Shown here piece after piece: positions 18,109-28,100 of a stretch of DNA of 61,585 bases. The notes under the pieces were generated by a model, which worked only from the letters and a program-made list of their open reading frames with translations, was not told the origin of the DNA and did not search any database. The stretch covers positions 270,167 to 331,751 of the forward strand of contig NZ_KQ948774.1 in assembly GCF_001514205.1 (NCBI RefSeq). The letters are read 5' to 3'. Within the stretch, counting starts at the first letter, position 1. Each line of letters opens with the position of its first letter. Made by a program: the position numbers and the translations under genes. The stretch is from Streptomyces griseoruber (lineage in GTDB: Bacteria; Actinomycetota; Actinomycetes; Streptomycetales; Streptomycetaceae).

Positions 18109-18285
18109 CGCCGTGTCCTGCCCTGGGGGGCACCTCTCGTCCGACCGAGTCGGGTGGGCGGGTGGGCGGGTGGGAGAGAAAACCCCGTCGAGGCGCCGCC
18201 AGGAACGCGGTACCGTTCATGATGCCCCTGTCCCACACGGCCGACAGGGCCATCGATCCCGTACCGGCGGGTGAACCGGCTGCAC

Positions 18286-18582
18286 ATGTACGTGGGGACT
18301 CTGTCCTTCGACCTGCTCCTCGGCGACGTCCACTCGCTGAAGGAGAAGCGCTCCGTCGTCCGCCCCATCGTCGCCGAGCTCCAGCGTAAATACGCGGTGA
18401 GCGCGGCCGAGGTCGACCACCAGGACCTCCACCGCAGGGCCCGCATAGGCCTCGCCGTGGTCTCCGGTGACGCGGAGCACCTGACCGACGTACTGGACCG
18501 GTGCGAACGGCTCGTCGCCGCCCGCCCGGAGGTGGAACTGCTGTCGGTCAGACGCCGTTTCCACGGCGAAGACGACGACTGA
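18286..18582 (+). CDS. DUF503 family protein (YlxP-like)
   Basis: A 98-residue protein of the DUF503 family, small proteins encoded between infB and rbfA in many Gram-positive bacteria. Signature sequence is SLKEKRSVVRPIVAELQRKY and AARPEVELLSVRRRF. The function is not established; the conserved site suggests a role in translation or ribosome assembly. I take ATG 18286 (MYVGTLSFDLL) as start because family similarity begins there; GTG 18271, five codons upstream, is possible and neither has a strong ribosome binding site. Confidence 0.9.
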   Translation: MYVGTLSFDLLLGDVHSLKEKRSVVRPIVAELQRKYAVSAAEVDHQDLHRRARIGLAVVSGDAEHLTDVLDRCERLVAARPEVELLSVRRRFHGEDDD

Positions 18583-18634
18583 CCACAGAACAGCACACAG
18601 ACACGACACGCAAGAAAGAACGGGAGACGGACCA

Positions 18635-19084
18635 GTGGCCGACAACGCGCGCGCCAAGAGGCTGGCGGACCTCATCCGAGAGGTGGTGGCGCAGAAGCTG
18701 CAGCGCGGGATCAAGGACCCGCGGCTCGGTTCCCACGTCACCATCACGGACACCAGGGTCACAGGTGACCTCCGGGAGGCGACCGTCTTCTACACCGTGT
18801 ACGGCGACGACGAGGAGCGGGCGGCCGCGGCCGCCGGCCTGGAGAGCGCCAAGGGCATCCTGCGCTCCGAGGTCGGCCGCGCGGCCGGTGTGAAGTTCAC
18901 GCCGACGCTGGCCTTCGTCGCCGACGCCCTCCCGGACAACGCCCGCACCATCGACGATCTCCTCGACAAGGCGCGCGCCGCCGACGAGAAGGTCCGCGAG
19001 GCGTCCGCGGGCGCCGGGTACGCCGGCGAGGCCGACCCGTACCGCAAGCCCGGTGACGACGAGACGGACGACACCGCCGAATGA
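18635..19084 (+). CDS. rbfA: Ribosome-binding factor A
   Basis: RbfA binds the 30S subunit during 16S rRNA processing and late assembly. The 149 residues show the KH-type fold with RAKRLADLIREVVAQKL, KDPRLGSHVTITDTRVTGDL and TPTLAFVADALPDNARTIDD. The C-terminal 25 residues are an acidic, flexible tail. GTG 18635 is preceded by GGGAGACGG. Its stop overlaps the truB ATG (ATGA), so the two are translationally coupled. Confidence 0.96.
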   Translation: MADNARAKRLADLIREVVAQKLQRGIKDPRLGSHVTITDTRVTGDLREATVFYTVYGDDEERAAAAAGLESAKGILRSEVGRAAGVKFTPTLAFVADALPDNARTIDDLLDKARAADEKVREASAGAGYAGEADPYRKPGDDETDDTAE

Positions 19085-19986
19085 ACCGCAAGTCCACCGC
19101 GCCCGACGGCCTCGTCATCGTCGACAAGCCGTCGGGTTTCACCTCCCACGACGTCGTGGCCAAGATGCGCGGCATCGCCAAGACCCGCCGCGTCGGCCAC
19201 GCCGGCACGCTCGACCCGATGGCGACCGGCGTGCTCGTCCTCGGTGTGGAGAAGGCGACCAAGCTCCTCGGTCACCTCGCCCTCACCGAGAAGGAGTACC
19301 TCGGCACGATCCGCCTCGGCCAGACGACCCTGACCGACGACGCCGAGGGCGAGATCACCGCCTCCGCCGACGCCTCCCAGGTCACCCGGGACGCGATCGA
19401 CGCCGGCATCGCCAAGCTCAGCGGCGCCATCATGCAGGTGCCGTCCAAGGTCAGCGCCATCAAGATCGACGGCGTACGGTCGTACAAGAGGGCCCGCGAG
19501 GGCGAGGAGTTCGAGATCCCGGCCCGCCCGGTGACCATCTCCTCCTTCGCCGTGTACGACGTCCGCGACGCCGTCGCCGAGAACGGCACCCCCGTCCTGG
19601 ACCTGGTCGTCTCGGTCGTCTGCTCCTCCGGCACCTACATCCGCGCCCTCGCCCGCGACCTGGGCGCCGACCTCGGCGTCGGCGGACATCTCACCGCCCT
19701 GCGCCGCACCCGGGTCGGCCCGTACAAGCTGGACTCGGCCAAGACGCTCGACCAGCTCCAGAAGGAGCTGACCGTGATGCCGATCGCCGAGGCCGCCGCG
19801 GCCGCGTTCCCCCGCTGGGACGTGGACGCCAGGCGGGCCCGGCTGCTCACCAACGGCGTCCGCCTGGAGATGCCCGAGGAGTACGCGGACGCCGGCCCGG
19901 TCGCCGTCTTCGACCCCGAGGGCCGCTTCCTGGCCCTGGTGGAGGAGCAGAAGGGCAAGGCCAAGAGCCTCGCCGTGCTGAGCTGA
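19081..19986 (+). CDS. truB: tRNA pseudouridine-55 synthase TruB
   Basis: TruB makes pseudouridine 55 in the T-loop of tRNAs. The 301 residues include the catalytic segment GHAGTLDPMATGVLVLG with catalytic Asp45, the DKPSGFTSHDVV opening, and the VSAIKIDGVRSYKRAREG and CSSGTYIRALARDLG motifs. A C-terminal TruB extension domain follows from about residue 240. It overlaps rbfA by 4 bp. After it come 276 bases without a gene, holding small inverted repeats (GGTTCA 20121-20126 with TGAACC 20154-20159) and the ribosome binding site of the next gene. Confidence 0.97.
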   Translation: MNRKSTAPDGLVIVDKPSGFTSHDVVAKMRGIAKTRRVGHAGTLDPMATGVLVLGVEKATKLLGHLALTEKEYLGTIRLGQTTLTDDAEGEITASADASQVTRDAIDAGIAKLSGAIMQVPSKVSAIKIDGVRSYKRAREGEEFEIPARPVTISSFAVYDVRDAVAENGTPVLDLVVSVVCSSGTYIRALARDLGADLGVGGHLTALRRTRVGPYKLDSAKTLDQLQKELTVMPIAEAAAAAFPRWDVDARRARLLTNGVRLEMPEEYADAGPVAVFDPEGRFLALVEEQKGKAKSLAVLS

Positions 19987-20262
19987 CCCCTCCGACCCGG
20001 TCGCCGGCCGGCCCGCATGCCGCTCTGCCCGTGGAGCGGCGGACACGGGGTGATCCACTGCCCCGCCGCTCCACGGTCCCCCCTCGGTTCCCCCACCCCT
20101 AGCGTGCGTCCGACCGCCCGGGTTCATTCACCCGTCCGGGCAGGCGCTCGGAGTGAACCGAGGGAGTGCAGGGGGGCGCTTTCGTCGCGGCAGCTGTTTT
20201 CTTGATCACCGCATGCCTACCGTCGGACCGAGGGCACAAGGGCGCTGCGGGGAGGTAGAGCG

Positions 20263-23200
20263 ATGGCGGGACGGGGCCCGTGGACGGACGACGACCACGG
20301 CGTGCACACCGCCTCCACCGGCACACCCCGGGACGCGCCACCCGGCGACACCCACCCCGCCGCCCCCCTCGTCCTCCTCCGCGACCTCGCCGGCCGCCCG
20401 CGCGGCACCGGCTTCGTCGCCGACCACCTCGGCACGGTCGTCACCAGCCACGAGGCCGTGGACGGCCTGCCCGGCCTCACCCTGCACGGCGCCGGCGGCC
20501 GTGTCTGCGCCGTGACCGCCGCGGCGGTCACCCCGCTCCCGGAGCTGGACCTCGCCCTGGTCCGCACCGAGGGCCTCGGCACGGACCCGCTCCCGGTGAC
20601 CGTCCGGGAACCCGTCGGCACCGGGACGTACGTCCGGCTGGCCGCGGGCTGCTGGCGCGAGGCACGCGTGCTGGGCGCGACGCAGGTGACGTACCCGGCC
20701 GGGGACCGCGTCCACCGGATCGACGGCGCCCTGGAACTGGCCATCGGCACGGCGGGCCGGGACGCGCTGCGGCTCGGCGGAGGCGCGAGCGGGGGACCGG
20801 TGCTGGACGCGGGGACGGGGGCGGTCGTCGCGGTCCTGGGCACCGCCCTGCGCTCCGGCGACCGCGAGGCCGGCTTCGCCGTACCCCTGCGCCCCGCCGC
20901 CCCCGGCCCGCTGGCCGACCTGCTCGCCCGCAACGCGGCCACCGTGCCCGCGTACGGCGCCGACCTCAATCTCGCGGGCGTCCTGGAGCTCACCGCCACC
21001 TCGGTGGCCTCCGACGGTCCGCCCGGTGCCTTCTCCGGTCACCCGGGCGGCCCCCGCGGCACCACCGTGGCCACCGTCGAACGCGCCGCGACGGCACGGG
21101 AGTTCGCCGCCTTCGCCACCGGCCCGGCGGCCGTCCTCGGGCTCGTCGGAGCACCGGGCAGCGGCCGTACGACGGAACTCGCGGCCCTCGCCGCCCGCCG
21201 CACCGGGGGCCCGGAACCCGCCCCCACCCTGTGGCTGCGCGGCGCCGACCTCAAGGAGGACGACGACTCGCTCGCCGACGCGGCCCGCAGGGCACTGACC
21301 CGCGCCGCCCGTATCGTGGCCGCCTCCCACGCGGGACACCCGACGGCCCCGGCGCCGGACCCGTCGGGGGTGTCCGCCGGCACCGAACCCGCCGACCTCG
21401 GCGACATCCGCCCCGACCGCCTGGCCCGCCTCGCCCACGCCGCCGGACGCCCGCTGCTCCTGCTGCTCGACGGCCCCGAGGAGATGCCGCCCGTCCTCGC
21501 CCACCGGCTCGCCGACTGGACCGAGGGCACCGCGCAGTGGCTGCGGCGCACGGGCGCCCGCCTGATGGTGGCCTGCCGGGCCGAGTACTGGGAGCGGGCC
21601 GGGACCCGGTTCCCGCCCGAGATGCTGCACGACGGCACGGACCCCCGGGAGGAGACGGCCGGGGCGCTCCCGCCCTGCGTCCCGCTCGGCGACCTCACCC
21701 CGGACGAGGCCCGCGCCGCCCGCGCCCGGTACGCCGTCCCCGGCACCGCGCTCACCGGCCCCGACGCCCGGCACCCGCTCACGATCCGGCTCCTCTCCGA
21801 GGTCCGCGCCGCCCTGCCCGACCCCCCGCCCGCCCACCCCGTCGACCGCGACGAGGTCCTCTCCGCCTACCTCGACCTGATGTGCCTGCGCGTCGCCGTC
21901 CGCCTGGCCGCCGAGAACGGCCTGCGCGGCACCGCCGTACGCCGGCTCGCGGCGAAGGTCTCCGGCCAGGTCCACGAGGCCGCCCGGCGCAGCCTCGGGC
22001 CGGGCCAGGGCGAGCTGGACCGGGCGTCCTTCGAGGCCGTGTTCCCCTGGGGACCGGCACCCGCCCGGCTCGGCGGCGGCACCGGCTGGGCCTCCGCCGT
22101 CCTCACCGAGGGCCTGCTGGTGCCCGCCGACGGCGGCTACCGCTTCGCCCACGAGGAACTCGCCGACTGGATCCAGGGCGTCCACCTCGACCTCGACGAG
22201 GCCCTGCGCGCCCTCGTCCACCGCCGCCGCACCCCCGAGGGCGGCCATCCGCTCCCCGTCCCGCACCACCGCATCGGCCCCGTCGTCCAGGCCCTGCTCC
22301 TCCTCGGCCGCCAGCAGGGCACGAGGCAACTCCGCGCCCGCCTGGAGGAGTTGCTGCGCGCGCTGGGCGCCGAGGGCGCGTCCTGGTGGGCCGCCCGACT
22401 GCTCGCCGAGACCCTGCTGCGCGTCCCGGACGCCACCCCGTACACCGGAGTCCTCCGCCAGCTCGCCGACCGGGTCGTGGCGGGGGGCGAGGCGCCGGAC
22501 AGGGGCGCGGCGGGAGGCGAACAGGCGGGCCGGGGCGCGGCGGGAGGCGAGGAGGCGGGCCGGGGCGCGGCGAGGGGCGAGCAGCCGCGGCGGGGCGCGG
22601 CGGGAGGCGAGGAGGCGGGCCGGGGCGCGGCGAGGGGCGAGCAGCCGCGGCGGGGTGGCGCCGGGGACGGACGGACGGGCCGGTGCCCCGAGTTCGGACC
22701 CGGGTTCTGGACGCGGCTCGCCCTGCCGCCCGAACTGCGCCTGGACCTGCTGCGCCGGCTCGTCCTCGCCGACGCCGCCCCGGAGCGCGTCGGCGCCCCT
22801 CGGTACCTCGACGCCGTCGCCCGTCTCCTCGCCGACGACTCCACCGCCGTACAGCCGTGTCTCACGCGCTGGTTCGACGACGAGCGGCCGCTGCCCGCGA
22901 CCCCGCACGCCACCGTGGCGACGGCCGCGCAGGCGCTGCTGCACACGCACCGGCACCGGTCGCCGGACGACCTCACCGAGATCCTCGTCGGCTGCGGGCA
23001 CCACCGGGCCGACGAACTGCTCACCGTGCTCGCGGAGGACGAGCCGTCCGCGCTCTGCCGGGCCGTCGACCGCTGGGCCCACGACGAGCGGCCCGCCCGC
23101 CGGACCGCGGCGCTGACCTACGCCCGGCGCACCGCCGCGCACACGACCACCGACGCCGACCGGGGCCTGCTGCGCCACGCGGCGCTCGCCCTGCTCGCCC

Positions 23201-23994
23201 GCCCCGACGACACCACCCTGCACGGCGGCGCGCTCGCCCTCCTCGTCCGCGACCCCGAGACCCGCGACCGCCATCTGCCCCGGGCGCTGGAGCGCTTCGC
23301 GGCGGGCGATCCACAGCTTCCGCCGAGCGCCCTGCTGACCGCGCTCGGCACCCATCCCGAGCCGGTCCTGGACGCCGTCCGGGCCCGCCTGGACAGCCCC
23401 GGTGCGAGCGGCACCCTGCGGGCCCTCGCCGACGCGACCCCGCCCTCGCTCGCCCACCGGGTCGCCGCCGTCGTACGGGAGGCGGTACGGCGGCGGCCGG
23501 ACACCGCCGGGGACGTCGCCGCCTACGTCGACCACCGCCTGGACCAGGGGCCGGCCGCCCGGGCCGTACTCTTCCCCCTGGTCACCGGCCTGCTGGAGAC
23601 CGGCGGCCCCGAGCAGGTGCGGGCCGCGCTGGCCGGTGTCCTGCTCGCCCCCGGCACCCCCGACTCCCGTCCGCTGCGGCGTGAGCTGCTGGAGTTCCTG
23701 CTGGCCCACGAGCACTCACCGGCCGTTCTGGACGCCGTCCTGCACGCGGCCCCGCAGCGCGGCGGCGAGGAGCTGCGCACCCTCGTCCACCGCACCGGCC
23801 TGCTCCTGGCCCGCACCCCGGACGGCGCGACCCGCTTCGACCGGGGCCTGGTCGAGCTGGCCCGCCACCTCCCGGGTTTCGCCGCGCGGGCGACGGGCTG
23901 GTTCGCCGACGCCCCGGGGGACTGGGCGGTCCTGGTCGGTCCGGGTGCGCGGCGCACCCTGGAAGACCTGGCGGGGGTGCGGGTACCCGCCTGA
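20263..23994 (+). CDS. Large trypsin-like protease fused to a P-loop NTPase (STAND-like)
   Basis: A 1243-residue protein. The N-terminal trypsin-like domain keeps a full triad: His63 (TSHEAV), Asp96 (ELDLALV) and Ser176 (GGASGGPV). An NTPase module follows, with Walker A GAPGSGRTT (296-304, where Arg302 replaces the usual Lys) and Walker B LLLLLD ending at Asp403. A winged-helix-like part and a long HEAT-like helical region make up the rest. Residues 747-806 are a low-complexity insert from a 30-base DNA repeat. No signal peptide or membrane segment is seen, so it is cytoplasmic. The layout resembles STAND proteins that couple sensing to proteolysis. GGGGAGG precedes ATG 20263. Confidence 0.82.
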   Translation: MAGRGPWTDDDHGVHTASTGTPRDAPPGDTHPAAPLVLLRDLAGRPRGTGFVADHLGTVVTSHEAVDGLPGLTLHGAGGRVCAVTAAAVTPLPELDLALVRTEGLGTDPLPVTVREPVGTGTYVRLAAGCWREARVLGATQVTYPAGDRVHRIDGALELAIGTAGRDALRLGGGASGGPVLDAGTGAVVAVLGTALRSGDREAGFAVPLRPAAPGPLADLLARNAATVPAYGADLNLAGVLELTATSVASDGPPGAFSGHPGGPRGTTVATVERAATAREFAAFATGPAAVLGLVGAPGSGRTTELAALAARRTGGPEPAPTLWLRGADLKEDDDSLADAARRALTRAARIVAASHAGHPTAPAPDPSGVSAGTEPADLGDIRPDRLARLAHAAGRPLLLLLDGPEEMPPVLAHRLADWTEGTAQWLRRTGARLMVACRAEYWERAGTRFPPEMLHDGTDPREETAGALPPCVPLGDLTPDEARAARARYAVPGTALTGPDARHPLTIRLLSEVRAALPDPPPAHPVDRDEVLSAYLDLMCLRVAVRLAAENGLRGTAVRRLAAKVSGQVHEAARRSLGPGQGELDRASFEAVFPWGPAPARLGGGTGWASAVLTEGLLVPADGGYRFAHEELADWIQGVHLDLDEALRALVHRRRTPEGGHPLPVPHHRIGPVVQALLLLGRQQGTRQLRARLEELLRALGAEGASWWAARLLAETLLRVPDATPYTGVLRQLADRVVAGGEAPDRGAAGGEQAGRGAAGGEEAGRGAARGEQPRRGAAGGEEAGRGAARGEQPRRGGAGDGRTGRCPEFGPGFWTRLALPPELRLDLLRRLVLADAAPERVGAPRYLDAVARLLADDSTAVQPCLTRWFDDERPLPATPHATVATAAQALLHTHRHRSPDDLTEILVGCGHHRADELLTVLAEDEPSALCRAVDRWAHDERPARRTAALTYARRTAAHTTTDADRGLLRHAALALLARPDDTTLHGGALALLVRDPETRDRHLPRALERFAAGDPQLPPSALLTALGTHPEPVLDAVRARLDSPGASGTLRALADATPPSLAHRVAAVVREAVRRRPDTAGDVAAYVDHRLDQGPAARAVLFPLVTGLLETGGPEQVRAALAGVLLAPGTPDSRPLRRELLEFLLAHEHSPAVLDAVLHAAPQRGGEELRTLVHRTGLLLARTPDGATRFDRGLVELARHLPGFAARATGWFADAPGDWAVLVGPGARRTLEDLAGVRVPA
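22501..22680. repeat. Six 30-base tandem repeats inside the protease-NTPase gene
   Basis: Six consecutive 30-base units encode RGAAGGEQAG, RGAAGGEEAG, RGAARGEQPR, RGAAGGEEAG, RGAARGEQPR and RGGAGDGRTG. A 60-base super-unit is repeated almost exactly at 22531-22590 and 22591-22650. The frame is kept, so copy-number change would alter only linker length. Confidence 0.85.
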
Positions 23995-24125
23995 CCGGAG
24001 CCGCCGGCGCACGTGGATCGAGTCACACCCCCATGCCGATGCGGGGAGGAAGCACCCGGCATGGCACCCTTAGACCTGCGTAAGAGCAACGGTTGATACG
24101 GACACGGGTTCGAGGAGCGGTCACA

Positions 24126-25070
24126 GTGCAGCGCTGGCGTGGCTTGGAGGACATCCCCGAGGACTGGGGACGCAGCGTCGTCACCATCGGCTCCTACGAC
24201 GGGGTCCACCGCGGACACCAGCTGATCATCGAGCACGCCGTGGACCGCGCCCGCGAACTGGGCGTCCCCTCCGTCGTCGTCACCTTCGACCCGCACCCCA
24301 GCGAGGTCGTCCGCCCCGGCAGCCATCCGCCGCTGCTCGCCCCGCACCACCGCCGCGCCGAGCTGATGGCGGAGCTGGGCGTCGACGCGCTGCTGATCCT
24401 CCCCTTCACCACCGAGTTCTCGAAGCTGTCGCCGGCCGAGTTCGTGGTGAAGGTCCTCGTCGACAAGCTGCACGCCCGGGCCGTCGTCGAGGGCCCGAAC
24501 TTCCGCTTCGGCCACAAGGCCGCGGGCAACGTCGAGTTCCTCGCCGAGCAGGGCAAGGTGTACGACTTCGAGGTCGAGGTCGTCGACCTGGTGCTGTGCG
24601 GCGAGGCGGGCGGCGGCGAGCCGTTCTCCTCGACCCTGACCCGCCGCCTGGTCGGCGAGGGCGACGTCGCGGGCGCCGCGGAGATCCTCGGCCGCCCGCA
24701 CCGCGTGGAGGGCATCGTCGTGCGCGGCGCCCAGCGCGGCCGGGAGCTGGGCTTCCCCACCGCCAACGTCGAGACCCTCCCGCACACCGCGATCCCGGCC
24801 GACGGCGTCTACGCGGGCTGGCTGCACGCGGGCGGCGAGGCGATGCCGGCCGCGATCTCCGTGGGCACCAACCCGCAGTTCGACGGCACCGAGCGCACGG
24901 TGGAGGCGTACGCCATCGGCCGCGTCGGCCTCGACCTGTACGGCCTGCATGTCGCCGTCGACTTCCTCGCCTTCGTGCGCGGCCAGGCGAAGTTCGACTC
25001 GCTCGAGGGCCTGTTGGAGCAGATGGCCGAGGACGTGAAGCGCTGTCGGGAACTGGTGGCGGCCGAGTAG
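24126..25070 (+). CDS. ribF: Bifunctional riboflavin kinase / FAD synthetase
   Basis: RibF phosphorylates riboflavin to FMN and adenylates it to FAD. The 314 residues have the N-terminal nucleotidyl-transferase domain with IGSYDGVHRGHQLII and NFRFGHKAAGN, and the C-terminal kinase domain with RGRELGFPTANVET. I use GTG 24126 because GAGGAG lies 8 bases upstream; codons back to 24093 are open but not family-like. It is the FAD source for flavoproteins elsewhere in the window such as ApbE and ThyX. A 17-bp terminator follows. The riboflavin-binding (RFN) riboswitch motif was not seen upstream. Confidence 0.97.
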   Translation: MQRWRGLEDIPEDWGRSVVTIGSYDGVHRGHQLIIEHAVDRARELGVPSVVVTFDPHPSEVVRPGSHPPLLAPHHRRAELMAELGVDALLILPFTTEFSKLSPAEFVVKVLVDKLHARAVVEGPNFRFGHKAAGNVEFLAEQGKVYDFEVEVVDLVLCGEAGGGEPFSSTLTRRLVGEGDVAGAAEILGRPHRVEGIVVRGAQRGRELGFPTANVETLPHTAIPADGVYAGWLHAGGEAMPAAISVGTNPQFDGTERTVEAYAIGRVGLDLYGLHVAVDFLAFVRGQAKFDSLEGLLEQMAEDVKRCRELVAAE

Positions 25071-25091
25071 CCTTTCCCGCTCCGTACGGCC

Positions 25092-25129
25092 GAAGGGCGG
25101 CCGGTGTCGTCGGACACCGGCCGCCCTTC
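25092..25129. terminator. 17-bp bidirectional terminator between ribF and the T7SS locus
   Basis: Bases 25092-25108 pair perfectly with 25113-25129 around a GTCG loop. The convergent genes ribF (ends 25070) and the EspI-like gene (ends 25138) flank it. The A/T base pairs at the stem foot help it work on both strands. Confidence 0.9.
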
Positions 25130-25137
25130 TTCGTGCG

Positions 25138-28100
25138 TCACTGCTGCGGGGGCGGAGGCGGGGGAGGGGTCTGGCCGCCGCCGTCCGGCTGGGGCGGCTG
25201 CGGGTAGCCGTAGCCCGCCGGGGGCTGGGGCGGCTGGGGGTAGCCGTAGCCCGCCGGGGGCTGGGGCGGCTGGGGGTAGCCGTAACCGGCCGGGGGCTGC
25301 GGCTGGCCGGGCTGGGGCTGACCCGGCTGCGGCGGGTACGGCTGACCGGGCGGCTGCTGGGCCTGCGGCGGGTAAGGCGGCTGACCGGGAGGACCCTGCG
25401 GGGGGTGGGGCTGCCCCGGGTGCGGCGGCTGGGCCGCGTACGGCGGCTGGGCCGCCTGGGGCGGATACGGCTGGCCGGGGAAGGGCTGGGCCGGGTACGG
25501 CTGACCGGGGTAGGGCTGCCCGGGCCCGGCCTGGCCGGGGAACCCTCCCGGCCGGCCCGGATACGGCTGCTGCTGGCCCGGGTACTGCTGGCCCGGGCCC
25601 GGGTACTGCTGGCCCGGCATCGGCGGGGCGGCGATCGGCGGCGGGTTGCCGTCGTTCGTCCACAGGCCGTGCATCTGCTGATGCCGTACGAAGTCCTCCG
25701 CGACCATCGCCGAGAGGTTGAAGTACGCCTCCCGCACCTTCGGCCGCATCATGTCGAGGTCGACCTCGGCACCGGCGGCGAGATGCTCGTCGAACGGGAC
25801 GACGACCACACCGCGGCAGCGCGTCTCGAAGTGCGACACGATGTCCTCGACCTTGATCATCTTGCCGGTCTCCCGTACGCCCGAGATCACGGTGAGGGAC
25901 CGGGAGACCAGCTCCGCGTACCCGTGCGCGGACAGCCAGTCCAGGGTCGTACTGGCGCTGCTCGCACCGTCGACCGACGGGGTCGAGACGATGATGAGCT
26001 GGTCGGCGAGGTCGAGCACCCCGCGCATCGCGCTGTAGAGCAGGCCGGTGCCCGAGTCGGTGAGGATGACCGGGTACTGCTTGCCGAGCACGTCGATCGC
26101 GCGCCGGTAGTCCTCGTCGTTGAAGGTCGTGGAGACGGCCGGGTCGACGTCGTTGGCGATGATCTCCAGACCGGAGGGGGCCTGGGAGGTGAACCGCCGG
26201 ATGTCCATGTACGAGTTGAGGTACGGGATCGCCTGGACCAGGTCGCGGATGGTGGCCCCGGTCTCCCGCCGCACCCGCCGGCCGAGCGTACCGGCGTCCG
26301 GGTTCGCGTCGATCGCGAGGATCTTGTCCTGGCGCTCGATGGCGAGGGTGGAGCCGAGCGCGGTGGTCGTGGTCGTCTTGCCGACCCCGCCCTTGAGGCT
26401 GATGACGGCGATGCGGTAGCAGGAGAGCACCGGCGTACGGATCAGCTCCAGCTTGCGCTGCCGCTCCGCCTCCTCCTTCTTCCCGCCGAGCTTGAAACGG
26501 GAGGCCGAGGCGGTCGGACGGCCGCTCTTCGCCTTCTGCTTCTTGTTGTTGAGCAGGCGGTCCGAGGAAAGTTCCACGGCCGCGGTGTAACCCAGCGGCG
26601 CGGCACCCGGGTTGACCGGCTGCCGCTGATCGTGCTGGACGGCCTGCGGCCAGGCGGCACCGATCCGGGGGTCGACGGGCTGCGGCGGAAGCTGCGGCGG
26701 GTGCCCGGGCTGCGCGTCGGGGACGGGGGCGGGGCCGGGGGCGTGGGCGTGGGCGGGGTGCTGGGGCTCGTACGGAGGCTGCCCGGGGAAGCCCTGCGGG
26801 GCTCCCTGGGCCTCGGGCGCCGGGAGACGACCGTCGGTCTGATGGGGGATACCGGGCTGCGGCTGCGGAGCGGGCGGTGCCTGGGGGAAGCCGTAGGCGG
26901 CAGGGGTGTGGGGCACGGGGGGCTGAGGGAAGCCGTAGCCACCGGCGGTGTCGGGTGCGGGCGGTTGCGGGAACCCGTACCCGCCCGCAGTGCTGGGGGC
27001 AGGAGGCTGCGGGAAGCCGTAGCCAGGCTGCTGCAGGGCCGGAGCCGGAGCCGGCGGGGCGGGCTGCGGCGCGACCGGGGGAGCTTCGGGAGCCGGCGCG
27101 GGCGGTGCCGCCTCGGGCTGGGCCGGCGGCTGCTGCGCCACCGCAGGATCGCCCTGCGGCTGCGGCTGCGGCTGGGCAGGCCACTGGGCCGCCGACGCGG
27201 GAGCCGCAGGCTCGTACGACGGCGGCAACGGCGGCACCCCGCTCTGCGGAACGGGCGGGGGAGCCCAGGCAGGCGGAGCAGCGGGGCCGGCCTGCTGCGA
27301 GGCCTCGTCCTGCTCCTCGGCACCGTCGGATGCCTCCGAGGCCTCAGGGGCGTCGAAGGCTGCGGTGGCCTCGGTGGCCTCGGTGGCCTCGGTGGCCTCG
27401 GCGGAATCGGGAGCGTGGCCGGAGTCCTCACCGGTTGCCGCACCCTCGGCCTTGGCCTCGACCTCGGGACCGGCCCCTCCGTCGGAGCCGGCGTCATCGT
27501 CGTGCGAAGGGGCACTCTCGGAGCCGACCACTTCGGCCTCTGCCTCTGCCTCGACCTCCGCCTCTGCCTCGACCTCGCCGGAAACAGCAGTGCTGGTCTC
27601 GCCGCCTGCTTCCGCCTCCGCGTCCGCCTCCGCACCGGAGGGCGAGGCCTGGACGACGCCGTCGCCCTCCTCCACGGCCTGCTCCCCGATCTGCTGCTTG
27701 AGGGCCACGGGGGAGATCCGCATGGTGGCGCCGCTCTCCAGGTCCCCGTTCTCAGGCCCGCTCGGCTCGACGGGCGGGCCCGGAACGGCGGCCGGCACCT
27801 GCGGCTGGAACCCTCCGTCGACCGGAAGCCCGGGCACGGCGACCGGCGCCGGCGGCACGGGCGGTGGAGCGAAGGGCGCGGGAGCAGCGACAGGAGGTGC
27901 GACCGGCGGGGCATACGGCGCCGTAGCCGCACCGGGCACCCCCGGCGGCGGCGGGGGAACCTGCCCCGGCGGCAGGAACGGCGCCGGAGGCTGGAACGGA
28001 GCCAAGCCCGGAACCGGAGGCTGGAACGGAGCCGGCGCCGGAGCAGCAGAAGCCGCCCCCTGTCCCGACACCGCCCCCTGACCGGAACCCGGCCCCTGGC

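Noticed and set aside
20121..20159. GGTTCA/TGAACC stem as a tRNA-like or attachment structure
   Set aside because: Only a 6-bp stem with no clover-leaf arms and no integrase nearby.
20206..23715. A 1169-residue reverse frame opposite the protease-NTPase gene
   Set aside because: Shadow of a high-GC gene, with no motif and no ribosome binding site of its own.
24000..24125. Possible FMN riboswitch before ribF
   Set aside because: The conserved RFN helices and the typical AGGGGCGGGG-like blocks were not found in the 131 bases between the genes.
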